Origin: Synechococcales cyanobacterium bin59.metabat.ball.084
GTDB lineage: Bacteria; Cyanobacteriota; Cyanobacteriia; Cyanobacteriales; Chamaesiphonaceae
Direction: 5' to 3'
Length of the DNA: 60,054 nucleotides
Assembly (NCBI GenBank): GCA_013297675.1
Contig: JAAFHZ010000011.1
Coordinates: forward strand, 1 to 60,054
The position numbers were made by a program, and so were the translations under genes. Shown piece after piece: positions 34,736 to 42,624 of the stretch; position 1 is the first letter of the stretch; each line of letters starts with the position of its first letter. Under the pieces are notes generated by a model. It saw only the letters and a list, made by a program, of their open reading frames with translations, was not told where the DNA came from and made no database searches.

Positions 34736-34961
34736 GGCGGGTTCAGATTGGTAAACGTCCCGGTTAACTCAGTTGTTTTTGGCTGCCGAATAACCCGAAC
34801 GTTTTTTGATGTCATCAGCAAATACCCGCTTTTTTGCCGATAAGATTTTACATTTTGACAAAATCTATGAATTTCCCAAATTTAGATCTATATTTAGAAA
34901 GGGCGATTTTAGTTTTCAAAAACCCTCTGTTGATCTGAAAAAATTAGGATGTAAAAAGAAC

Positions 34962-35345
34962 ATGAAGGAATCAACTTCTACAGCACTTACCGGAAGAGTC
35001 TTGCTTGCTAAGGTGAAAGAATTATCGCATTTGTCACGTCGCGAAACAGCCAAAGAGTGTGGTTACTACAGTGTTTCAAAGAGCGGTCAAGTTCGAGTGA
35101 ATCTGACTGACTTTTATGATGCTGTCTTGATGGCCAAAGGTGTACCAGTTGGGCCAGAATCTTCTAAAGACGGTCGTGGCCGCGATGCTACCTATGAAGT
35201 AACTGTTCACCAAAATGGTCAAATTGTCATTGGCGCAGCTTATACCAAAAAAATGGGTTTAAAGCAAGGTGATGAATTTAAAATCAAACTGGGCTACAAG
35301 CACATCTACTTGGAAGCGATCAGCAAAGATGATGATGATGAGTAA
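34962..35345 (+). CDS. cyAbrB-type transcriptional regulator
   Basis: 127 aa from ATG 34962 (M-K-E-S-T-S-T-A-L-T-G-R); the longer frame from 34806 adds untypical sequence. Cyanobacterial AbrB regulators carry the DNA-binding AbrB-like fold at the C-terminus: Y-E-V-T-V-H-Q-N-G-Q-I-V-I-G-A-A-Y and G-D-E-F-K-I-K-L-G-Y-K-H-I. The N-terminal region S-R-R-E-T-A-K-E-C-G-Y-Y is diagnostic of the cyanobacterial group. They regulate carbon/nitrogen balance and other global responses. I do not separate cyAbrB1 from cyAbrB2 by eye. Confidence 0.9.
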   Translation: MKESTSTALTGRVLLAKVKELSHLSRRETAKECGYYSVSKSGQVRVNLTDFYDAVLMAKGVPVGPESSKDGRGRDATYEVTVHQNGQIVIGAAYTKKMGLKQGDEFKIKLGYKHIYLEAISKDDDDE

Positions 35346-35395
35346 GCTTCAATGATCAACATTAACTAGTTAAGACTAACTTCTGGGACGATCAA

Positions 35396-35689
35396 GTGCG
35401 TTGTTTGGTGGGTTGGCTATTAGCTCTATTACTGGTTTTTGCTCGACCACTGCCGGTCTGGGCATCGTCTTGTCGCAGTGTTAACAGCGAATTAGTCTGT
35501 ATTCAAAATATGCAGCGCAGCGCTCAGAAATATTGGGAATATCGGGTGCAGTTTAAAATTGGCCGCTCATTGATGCCAGTCGAAATATACGACTGTCGTA
35601 ATCATCGCCAGCGAACAATTAAAGGTGAATGGCATGGTTTCTCTCAACCAGAAAGGGCTGCCTTTGCCTGTAGTCTTTTTCATGGCTAG
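35396..35689 (+). CDS. Small secreted protein of unknown function
   Basis: 97 aa from GTG 35396. A signal peptide (residues 1-23, P-V-W-A-S) is followed by a cysteine-containing mature part (S-C-R-S-V-N-S-E-L-V-C, E-I-Y-D-C, A-F-A-C-S-L-F), four cysteines in all, suggesting two disulfides. It lies just after cyAbrB. Family not recognised. Confidence 0.65.
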   Translation: MRCLVGWLLALLLVFARPLPVWASSCRSVNSELVCIQNMQRSAQKYWEYRVQFKIGRSLMPVEIYDCRNHRQRTIKGEWHGFSQPERAAFACSLFHG

Positions 35690-35705
35690 TATTAACCAAT
35701 AAAAA

Positions 35706-35725
35706 AACCGGTGAAAACACCGGTT
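35706..35725 (-). terminator. Terminator of fabD
   Basis: AACCGGTG (35706-35713), loop AAAA, CACCGGTT (35718-35725): a perfect 8-bp stem. On the minus strand it is followed by a run of T (the A7 at 35701-35707), so it works for fabD. On the plus strand it lacks a U-tract. Confidence 0.88.
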
Positions 35726-35743
35726 GAAAAGATAATATTATGC

Positions 35744-36631
35744 TTAGTTTGTATATTTTTTTACACTTTCATTACTGAAAATATTCACAGTTTTCATTTT
35801 TGGACAAGTGCGGCTAATTAAACCAGTTAGTACTTTACCTGGTCCAACTTCTGCTGCCTGATCAATCCCCAGATTGGCGAGTTCTTGACAGCTTTCTAGC
35901 CAGCGCACTGACCCAGTCATTTGTCGCGATAGTCGTTCTTTTAAAATGGCCGCATCAGTAACAGCAGTTGGTTCCACATTTGATAGAACAGGTATTTGTG
36001 CATCAGCAAATATGCTGGTTTCTAATACTGGGGTGAAGTCATCGGCAGCAGCGGCCATTAAATGAGAGTGAAATGCTCCAGATACTTTTAAGGGCAGTGC
36101 TCGTTTGCATTTAACCTTGCCAACTAGGGCATCTACGCCCTCTGGTGTGCCAGAAATTACGACTTGAATAGCGCTGTTATCATTAGCCAATACAACATCA
36201 GGAGTGCTATTGATAGCCTGAATTAGTTCATTTCGATCGAACCCAATCAATGCAACCATTTTCCCCCCAGCTTCCTGGGATTTTGCCATTAACTCACCAC
36301 GTTTTTTGACCAATTTTAGCCCAGTTACAAAGTCAAACACTCCAGCAGTATGCAGCGCCACGTATTCACCGAGGCTATGGCCAGCTACAATCATCGGTTG
36401 TTGCTGTTGCGCTCGAAGCAAATCCACCAAAATACTTTCAATAACATATAGAGAGGGCTGAGTATAGCGAGTATCATTAATTTTTTCTGATTGACACATT
36501 TCTAGTATCGACCAACCCAAAATTTCATCAGCAATAGCAAATTTTTCTAATGCGATATCCATGCTCCCTAAATCTGCGGCCATTCCGATTGACTGAGAAC
36601 CCTGTCCTGGAAATACCCAAGCTGTTTTCAT
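35744..36631 (-). CDS. fabD: Malonyl-CoA:ACP transacylase
   Basis: 295 aa from ATG 36631 (M-K-T-A-W-V-F-P-G-Q-G-S-Q); the in-frame ATG at 36658 would add nine residues. FabD loads malonyl from CoA to acyl carrier protein for fatty-acid synthesis. The active-site motif G-H-S-L-G-E-Y (nucleophile Ser), the G-Q-G-S-Q loop, S-G-A-F-H-S-H-L-M (catalytic His) and E-V-G-P-G-K-V-L are all present. It stands alone here, not beside fabH or plsX. Confidence 0.95.
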   Translation of the reverse strand: MKTAWVFPGQGSQSIGMAADLGSMDIALEKFAIADEILGWSILEMCQSEKINDTRYTQPSLYVIESILVDLLRAQQQQPMIVAGHSLGEYVALHTAGVFDFVTGLKLVKKRGELMAKSQEAGGKMVALIGFDRNELIQAINSTPDVVLANDNSAIQVVISGTPEGVDALVGKVKCKRALPLKVSGAFHSHLMAAAADDFTPVLETSIFADAQIPVLSNVEPTAVTDAAILKERLSRQMTGSVRWLESCQELANLGIDQAAEVGPGKVLTGLISRTCPKMKTVNIFSNESVKKYTN

Positions 36632-36813
36632 ATGATTTCTGCCTTCTATTTTGTCCAAATACTACTTCCACGATACAGGAAGCCCAGAAACTTTTTGTGA
36701 CTGATGGGATTCTAGGAGCATTGACAAATGCAAAATTCAGACAATTATAGCTTGGCGAAATCACCGCCTTCAGTTAAATTGAGCTGAATGCTTAGCGAAA
36801 TTCTCACCCACAA

Positions 36814-37905
36814 ATGAACTTTAAACAACTTACTCTTGCAATCTTTGCAGTATCTCTGAGCGTCAAGTCGGCTGTTGCTGCCCCTGTTAAAGAAAAAACA
36901 GACCTCGCTGCTGGCAAGCCCCTGTTCACTCCCGAACGCAACCCGGCTACCCAGTACGATAACCTGTTGTTTCCAGCTTCAGCAGATAACAAATACGGTT
37001 ACATCAACACTTCTGGAGTGATGATTATCACGCCAGTTTTTGATGGTACTTTTGTTTTTCGGGAAGGATTGGGACGAGTTAAGGTCGGTCGCAAGTATGG
37101 GTATTTGGGCTTAAACGGCAAAATTGCAATTGCTCCGACCTTCGATCGAGCCAGTGAATTTGAGAATGGGTTGGCTTTGGTGCAGAGTAATGGCAAATAT
37201 GCTTACATCGATCGCACTGGCAAAACAGTAATTGATGGCAGTGGCTTTACCGATGCCACTTCTTTTTCGGACGGCTTGGCAGTAGTGCGGGTGGGTAAAA
37301 AGTACGGTTACATCGACACTACTGGCGCAATCAAAATTCCGGCTACGTTTAAATTTGCTCATCCCTTCAAAACTGGCATGGCCTTGGTCGTAGGAGAAGG
37401 CGAAGTTAGCTATATCAATAAGCAAGGTGAGGTAAAAATACCTCCCGATCACCTAGTTAACAAATTTCCTGAAGCTAAAGTGAGAATTCCCTATACTTTT
37501 GGTGGCAACGGCTTGGCCAAAATCGCGATCGATGGCAAAACTGGCTACATGAACCGCAAAGGCCAAATCGTCCTACGGCCTCAATATACCGAAGGCTATG
37601 CTTTTGTGGAAGGGCTGGCTCCGGTAAAAGTGGGTAATAAGTATGGCTTTATTGATGGCAATGGCAAAATGCTAGTACCAGCCGAATACGATAGCGTTTC
37701 AGAGTTCCAATCTGGATTGGCGGCGGTGAAGTTGGGTAACAAGTTTGGTTACATCGACACCGCCGGTCGGATGGTGATTCCGGCTCGTTTTGACTCCGCT
37801 TTCTCTTTCAGTGAAAACTTAGCAGCGGTGCTGATCGATAAACGGCTGGGCTATGTCGATCGCACCGGCAAGTTAGTTTGGCAATCCAAAACCGCCAAAC
37901 TCTAA
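36814..37905 (+). CDS. Exported WG-repeat protein
   Basis: 363 aa. A signal peptide (residues 1-23, A-V-A-A) is followed by at least ten repeats of about 35 residues with the pattern K-Y-G-Y-I-D-x-x-G-x-x-x-I-x-x-x-F-D. The repeats are WG-type beta repeats, likely forming a beta-propeller-like scaffold for protein binding in the periplasm or outside the cell. No enzymatic motif. Lies convergent to the CP12-like gene, 5 bp apart. Confidence 0.88.
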   Translation: MNFKQLTLAIFAVSLSVKSAVAAPVKEKTDLAAGKPLFTPERNPATQYDNLLFPASADNKYGYINTSGVMIITPVFDGTFVFREGLGRVKVGRKYGYLGLNGKIAIAPTFDRASEFENGLALVQSNGKYAYIDRTGKTVIDGSGFTDATSFSDGLAVVRVGKKYGYIDTTGAIKIPATFKFAHPFKTGMALVVGEGEVSYINKQGEVKIPPDHLVNKFPEAKVRIPYTFGGNGLAKIAIDGKTGYMNRKGQIVLRPQYTEGYAFVEGLAPVKVGNKYGFIDGNGKMLVPAEYDSVSEFQSGLAAVKLGNKFGYIDTAGRMVIPARFDSAFSFSENLAAVLIDKRLGYVDRTGKLVWQSKTAKL

Positions 37906-37910
37906 GCAAA

Positions 37911-38120
37911 CTATAGAGAACAGTAGTGATCTAAGCAAAACTGTCGCAGCGACTCCCGCGCTAGCCGCAAATTGCGATGGTGAATAGCGGCTCGCATTTC
38001 TTCTAAGATTTCGAGTCGGACGGCGCAAGCGCTGGAGTCCTTCCCCTGTAGAGAACAGACTTCTACAGTCTCTTCTTTCATTTGTTCGATGCGTTCCTCT
38101 AGGCTGAAATCTTGGGTCAT
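37911..38120 (-). CDS. CP12-like protein with a degenerate C-terminus
   Basis: 69 aa. CP12 is a small redox-controlled linker that ties up GAPDH and phosphoribulokinase in the dark. The N-terminal cysteine module E-T-V-E-V-C-S-L-Q-G-K-D-S-S-A-C-A is typical, but the A-W-D-x-V-E-E-L core is replaced by R-L-E-I-L-E-E-M. The usual C-D-D-N-P-D-A-D-E-C tail is reduced to F-C-L-D-H-Y-C-S-L. Four cysteines remain, so redox switching is possible. It is a variant rather than the canonical form, and PRK/GAPDH binding is doubtful. Confidence 0.7.
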   Translation of the reverse strand: MTQDFSLEERIEQMKEETVEVCSLQGKDSSACAVRLEILEEMRAAIHHRNLRLARESLRQFCLDHYCSL

Positions 38121-38264
38121 AAGAACCTCGAAAAATAGTTCTAAGTATTGCTATGAGGGCGATTATGGCAGAGCCAGTCGCGGTCAACTTGTTTATTCTA
38201 AGGTGCCTGGTTCGCTCCTGTGGGCAACAAATTGTTGCGGAACGTAAGGGATTTGTAATTAAAG

Positions 38265-38290
38265 AACTGGGTGTAAAAAAATACCCAGTT
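38265..38290 (-). terminator. Candidate terminator hairpin after the TPR gene
   Basis: AACTGGGT (38265-38272) and ACCCAGTT (38283-38290) are exact reverse complements around an A-rich 10-nt loop. It lies 49 bp after the TPR gene stop on the minus strand, though a clear U-tract after the stem is absent. Confidence 0.5.
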
Positions 38291-38338
38291 ATATCTGATT
38301 ACCGTATCAGAGGTTACAGAACTGGATATTTTAAGGGG

Positions 38339-39259
38339 TTATTTATTTTGTTGTTTTTCTGGGGCACCCAAAGTCAATACGGCTTTGATCCGAGGAGTTT
38401 TCAGAAAACCTTGCGTGTGAGTGACTAGTTTCTCGCCCCACAGGTTTTCTTTGAGATAATCAATGCTGGCATAGCGGCTGTCATTACGCAGTGCCGTTTC
38501 GCCTAGTTTGAAAGCTTCTTCTTGTTTGCCCTGTTGGTAAAGGGCAACGGCTAAAGCTAGCTGGGGTTCGGCGGCTTTCTTTTCGATCGCAATAGCCTGC
38601 TGCCAATACTTGACGGCATTGGGTAGGTTGTTAGTTTCGTAGCTAATCAAGCCAATGTTGTTCAGCGCTGGCCAAAAGTCTTTTTTCTGCTGCACCGATT
38701 TTTCGTAGGTGGTGATGGCTTCTGGGTAAAGCTTGCTGCGATAGTAGGCGTTCCCTAAGTCAAATAGCCCTGGTACACTGGTAGGGTTGATCTTCAGACC
38801 GGCTTGCAGTTGTTCGATCGCCTGAGGATAAGATCCTTTTTGGAAAAAAGCGGTGCCTAGAGACAGCAAAACGTTGGCATCTTTGGGAGCCAAAGCTTGA
38901 GCTTTCTTGAGAGTTTCGATACTTTTATCGGACTTTTGGTTTTGGAGGTATAAAGTACCCAACAGCAACAAAATATCCGATCGTTCGGGGGCGAGCTGGT
39001 TGGCCAAAACAGCCCGAGGAATAGCTTGCTCATAAAGCTGAAACTGGGATAGTCGTAAGGCGCTTTCGTAGAGGCGGGCAGCTTCCCGAGCAAAATCTTT
39101 TTGATTTTGCTGCGAAACATAGGGAAGAATCACTTGAGAGCTGGCCGGAGCGACAACCCCACAGCTCAACAGGGCCAGCATCACGGCGGTGTATTTAGCC
39201 AATTGTCGGAGAACCACGATGTTTATGTTGGTAGAGGTATTTGAAAAAGAAGACAGCAA
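38339..39259 (-). CDS. Exported TPR-repeat protein
   Basis: 306 aa. A hydrophobic leader at about residues 22-42 (A-V-M-L-A-L-L-S-C-G-V-V-A-P-A-S-S) suggests export. Residues 55-290 contain six to seven tetratricopeptide repeats (for example A-Y-Y-R-S-K-L-Y-P-E-A-I-T-T-Y-E-K-S). TPR scaffolds mediate protein-protein contacts; no other domain is seen. Start uncertain: a GTG inside the leader region is possible. Confidence 0.82.
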   Translation of the reverse strand: MLSSFSNTSTNINIVVLRQLAKYTAVMLALLSCGVVAPASSQVILPYVSQQNQKDFAREAARLYESALRLSQFQLYEQAIPRAVLANQLAPERSDILLLLGTLYLQNQKSDKSIETLKKAQALAPKDANVLLSLGTAFFQKGSYPQAIEQLQAGLKINPTSVPGLFDLGNAYYRSKLYPEAITTYEKSVQQKKDFWPALNNIGLISYETNNLPNAVKYWQQAIAIEKKAAEPQLALAVALYQQGKQEEAFKLGETALRNDSRYASIDYLKENLWGEKLVTHTQGFLKTPRIKAVLTLGAPEKQQNK

Positions 39260-39576
39260 TATCTAGAGACACTGTTCCCTTGGCAAAATTCTAGCATTGG
39301 CTAGCGGAACTCGGGCAATTAGTCCTCAAAGCAATTTGATCATGGTCTAGGGCAAGGTGGGAATGTTAAGATTAGTAACTGAACCCTTAATGTATTAAGT
39401 CAAAATTTCAAGTTTCTTACCTTTGTGCCCATCCCGTTAGCAGATTTTTAGATGATATTCAGGCAATATTTTGCTCCTCAAATACTCCCCATAATGATTT
39501 CGCTTTCCCCGTTTCCTTGCTCCTACTAAATCTACAGATACATTAATCTCCTAAATTTTCAGTTTTTGCATATCTC
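39260..39576. other. Intergenic region with divergent promoters
   Basis: 317 bp between the divergent TPR and exporter-adaptor genes. It is AT-rich with no long inverted repeat or convincing small ORF. It presumably holds both promoters. Confidence 0.6.
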
Positions 39577-41178
39577 ATGGAAAATTTGCCTGTTGTAGCT
39601 TCACAGCGTCGGTGGCCGTTAGTGGCCGGAATTGGTGCCGCCATTATTGGTGTGGCCGGGATTGGTGCATACGCTTTCACTAATTTTCGTGCTGGTAGCA
39701 GTGTAGATTTGCAGAAGCTGACGGTGGTAGCCGAAGCCCAAGATGTCACCCTCAAAATTGCCGCCAATGGTTCGGTGCTACCTGGCCAAACCGTGAATCT
39801 TAGCCCCAAAAGTTCCGGGCGAGTAGCGGCAATTTTTGTAGAGCAAGGAGATATTGTTCGCCAGGGTCAACAGATTGCCCAGATGGAAAATGCCGATGTG
39901 CGGGCACAAATTGCCGAAGCTCAAGCTAACCTGCGTCAGGCTCAGGCCAATTTGGCCAAAAGCAGAAATGGCAGTCGGCCAGAAGAAATTTCTCAGGCAC
40001 AATCGCGCTTAGATGCTGCTCAGGCCACTTTGGCTCGCACCAAAAATGGCAATAGACCCCAAGAAATTGCCCAAGTACGCGCCAGACTTGAACAAGCAAA
40101 ATCTAATTTAGCCTTGTCTCAATCGATCGCTCCTCAGCAAATTCAACAGGCCGAATCACAAATTGCTTCAGCAGCCGCCCGCCAGAACTTGGCCAAGCTC
40201 AAACTCGGGCGATTTCAAAAATTGGCCAATCAAGGAGCAATTTCTCAAGATCGCCTGGATGAAGTGATGGCCGACTATCAAACCACTACAGCAACTTATC
40301 TTGAAGCCCAGCAAAGGCTTCAGCAGATCAAAAACAATTCTCGCCAAGAAGTTGCTCAGCGGCTAGCAGCAGTGGCAGAAGTAGAGCAAAATTTGCAACA
40401 GCAGCAAGCGGGCAGTCGATCGGAAGATGTCACCAAGGCTGAAGCCGACGTGCGCCAAGCTCAGTCATCTTTAGAGCAAGCTAAGAATGGCTCTCGCCGC
40501 GAAGATGTAGATCAGCTTACGGCAGCGGTGGATACGGCGCGGGCAAGGTTGAATGCTGCCCAAGTACAGATTCAAGAAACGGTAATTATTGCTCCTTTTG
40601 ATGGCATTATTACCCAGCGCTATGCTAGCGTTGGGGCGTTTGTGACTCCTACGACTACGGCTTCTAGAGAAGGTCAGGCCACTTCTACCTCGGTGGTGGC
40701 GATCGCCAGAGATTTGGAAGTTAAGGCCAAAGTACCAGAAGTAGATATTGGTAAAGTTAGCGTGGGTCAAAAAGTAGAAATTGCCGCAGATTCTTATCCT
40801 GATACTAAGTTTCAGGGAACGGTGCGGATTGTCTCTCCTGAGGCGGTGGTAGAGCAAAATGTTACTTCTTTTGAGGTACGAGTAACGATCGATGCCGATC
40901 GAGAGCAAAAGTTAAAATCGGGGATGAATGCTAATGTCTCCTTTGTGGGCAAGAGCGTTCCGGCCTCTTTAATGGTGCCGACGGTAGCAATTGTGCGAAA
41001 TAAAGGTAAAGATGGGGTATTGGTACCCGGTGCAGATAATCAGCCGGAGTTTAAGGAAGTAGAAGTTGGTTTTAGCGTCAAAGATAAAACCCAGATCTTA
41101 AATGGCATTAAGTCTGGCGATCGAGTGTTTATCGATACTCCTAAAGGATTCAAGCTCAATAAAGATAAGGAGAAATAG
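39577..41178 (+). CDS. Periplasmic adaptor protein of a MacAB-type exporter (HlyD/MacA family)
   Basis: 533 aa. An N-terminal membrane anchor (residues 14-32) is followed by a lipoyl/barrel-sandwich half (G-S-V-L-P-G-Q-T-V-N-L-S-P-K-S-S-G-R-V), a very long alpha-hairpin coil (110-330) with repeated N-G-S-R-x-E-E/D blocks, the second half (I-I-A-P-F-D-G-I-I-T-Q-R) and a beta-barrel domain. It bridges an inner-membrane ABC permease to an outer-membrane channel. The permease gene follows 2 bp later; the ATPase gene is 4.3 kb further on. Confidence 0.92.
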   Translation: MENLPVVASQRRWPLVAGIGAAIIGVAGIGAYAFTNFRAGSSVDLQKLTVVAEAQDVTLKIAANGSVLPGQTVNLSPKSSGRVAAIFVEQGDIVRQGQQIAQMENADVRAQIAEAQANLRQAQANLAKSRNGSRPEEISQAQSRLDAAQATLARTKNGNRPQEIAQVRARLEQAKSNLALSQSIAPQQIQQAESQIASAAARQNLAKLKLGRFQKLANQGAISQDRLDEVMADYQTTTATYLEAQQRLQQIKNNSRQEVAQRLAAVAEVEQNLQQQQAGSRSEDVTKAEADVRQAQSSLEQAKNGSRREDVDQLTAAVDTARARLNAAQVQIQETVIIAPFDGIITQRYASVGAFVTPTTTASREGQATSTSVVAIARDLEVKAKVPEVDIGKVSVGQKVEIAADSYPDTKFQGTVRIVSPEAVVEQNVTSFEVRVTIDADREQKLKSGMNANVSFVGKSVPASLMVPTVAIVRNKGKDGVLVPGADNQPEFKEVEVGFSVKDKTQILNGIKSGDRVFIDTPKGFKLNKDKEK

Positions 41179-41180
41179 CC

Positions 41181-42425
41181 ATGGGTAAAGCTCAATCGCG
41201 CAAGGGTGTAGATTTTGGCGAAAGCCTGAAAATGGCCACCAGTACACTGATTGCTAACAAGCTGCGCAGTGGCTTAACTATGTTGGGCATTATTATTGGT
41301 AATGCTTCGGTAATTGCTATGGTGGGCATTGGTCAAGGCACCCAAAAGCTGGCTGAAGATCAGTTTAAGAATTTAGGGCCAAATACTCTATTTATTTTGC
41401 CCGGTGGTCCGAATAGTCAGCAAAACCGTCTAGGTCTGCCTCGCACCTTAGTAAATGCCGACGCTCAGGCGATTAAACGTCAGGTACCCAGCATTGCCGC
41501 AGTCGCTGCCCAATTACAATCTAGTCAAGCAATTGCCTACGAAAACAAAAATAGTACTTCTCAGGTAGTGGGCACTACGCCAAGTTTTTTGACCGTCCGC
41601 AGTTTTGAAGTTGCCAAGGGGCGGTTTTTGAATGACGATGATGTCAAAAATGCTAACTTGGTAGTGGCGCTAGGCCCTGATTTAGCCGAAAAACTATTTG
41701 AAGGACGTGAGCCGATCGGCCAAAAGATTCGGGTTAAGAACATTAGCTTTGAGGTGGTTGGCATCATGGTAGCTAAGGGTTCATCTTTTGGTAGTAACCA
41801 AGATGATGTTGCCTATGTGCCATTATCTACGGCCAGTCGGCGGATCGTGGGACGCAATTCACCTTTTGGCCAAGAGGTATCTTTTATTTCGGTTTCGGCG
41901 AAAGATGCCGATAGTTTGAGTGCGGCAGAGTTTCAGATTACTAATTTGCTGCGTCGTCGTCATAAAATAGTGAATGACGATGATTTTACGGTGCGCAATC
42001 AAAAAGATGCGCTGCAAATTGTGGGAACTATTACTGGTGGTTTGACGTTGCTATTGGGGGCGATCGCGGGTATCTCGCTATTGGTCGGCGGTATTGGGGT
42101 GATGAATATTATGCTGGTGTCGGTGACAGAGCGAACTCAGGAAATTGGTCTGCGCAAGGCGATCGGGGCAACTCAAGGGGATATTTTGATGCAGTTCATT
42201 ATTGAGTCGGTGATTCTCTCCGCAGCCGGTGGGGTGGTTGGGACTTTGATTGGGATTGGTGGGGTGGTGTCGGTGGCGGTGTTTTCGCCGCTGCCTGCTA
42301 CGGTGGCTCCGGCTTCGGTCATCATGGCGGTGACGGTTTCGGGGGCGATCGGGTTGTTTTTTGGGGTGGTGCCAGCCAAACGAGCGGCTAGTTTAGATCC
42401 GATCGTGGCTCTAAGAAGTGTTTGA
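41181..42425 (+). CDS. MacB/FtsX-type ABC exporter permease
   Basis: 414 aa with the MacB architecture but no fused ATPase. TM1 is at about residues 28-50 (L-G-I-I-I-G-N-A-S-V-I-A-M-V-G-I-G), then a large periplasmic domain (55-275), then three TM helices (I-S-L-L-V-G-G-I-G-V-M-N-I-M-L-V-S-V-T-E-R-T-Q-E-I-G-L-R-K-A is the FtsX core, given here only to mark the motif start at about 292). It ends L-D-P-I-V-A-L-R-S-V. It works with the adaptor just upstream and very likely with the ATPase at 46711. Confidence 0.92.
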   Translation: MGKAQSRKGVDFGESLKMATSTLIANKLRSGLTMLGIIIGNASVIAMVGIGQGTQKLAEDQFKNLGPNTLFILPGGPNSQQNRLGLPRTLVNADAQAIKRQVPSIAAVAAQLQSSQAIAYENKNSTSQVVGTTPSFLTVRSFEVAKGRFLNDDDVKNANLVVALGPDLAEKLFEGREPIGQKIRVKNISFEVVGIMVAKGSSFGSNQDDVAYVPLSTASRRIVGRNSPFGQEVSFISVSAKDADSLSAAEFQITNLLRRRHKIVNDDDFTVRNQKDALQIVGTITGGLTLLLGAIAGISLLVGGIGVMNIMLVSVTERTQEIGLRKAIGATQGDILMQFIIESVILSAAGGVVGTLIGIGGVVSVAVFSPLPATVAPASVIMAVTVSGAIGLFFGVVPAKRAASLDPIVALRSV

Positions 42426-42624
42426 TATTTTATCCGTCCATATCTATCCAAAAAATCAAAGGATCAGAACGACTTGATAGGTTTTGAGCTTAAGATCACT
42501 GTTTTGCCTAGGTAGTCATCGAAAACTAATATAACGTGGTACAATTCAATTATGAAATAGATTAAAAATAACTTAAGAGCTTACATCTTGATATATTATC
42601 AGTGTATTACAGGATTTTAGATTA

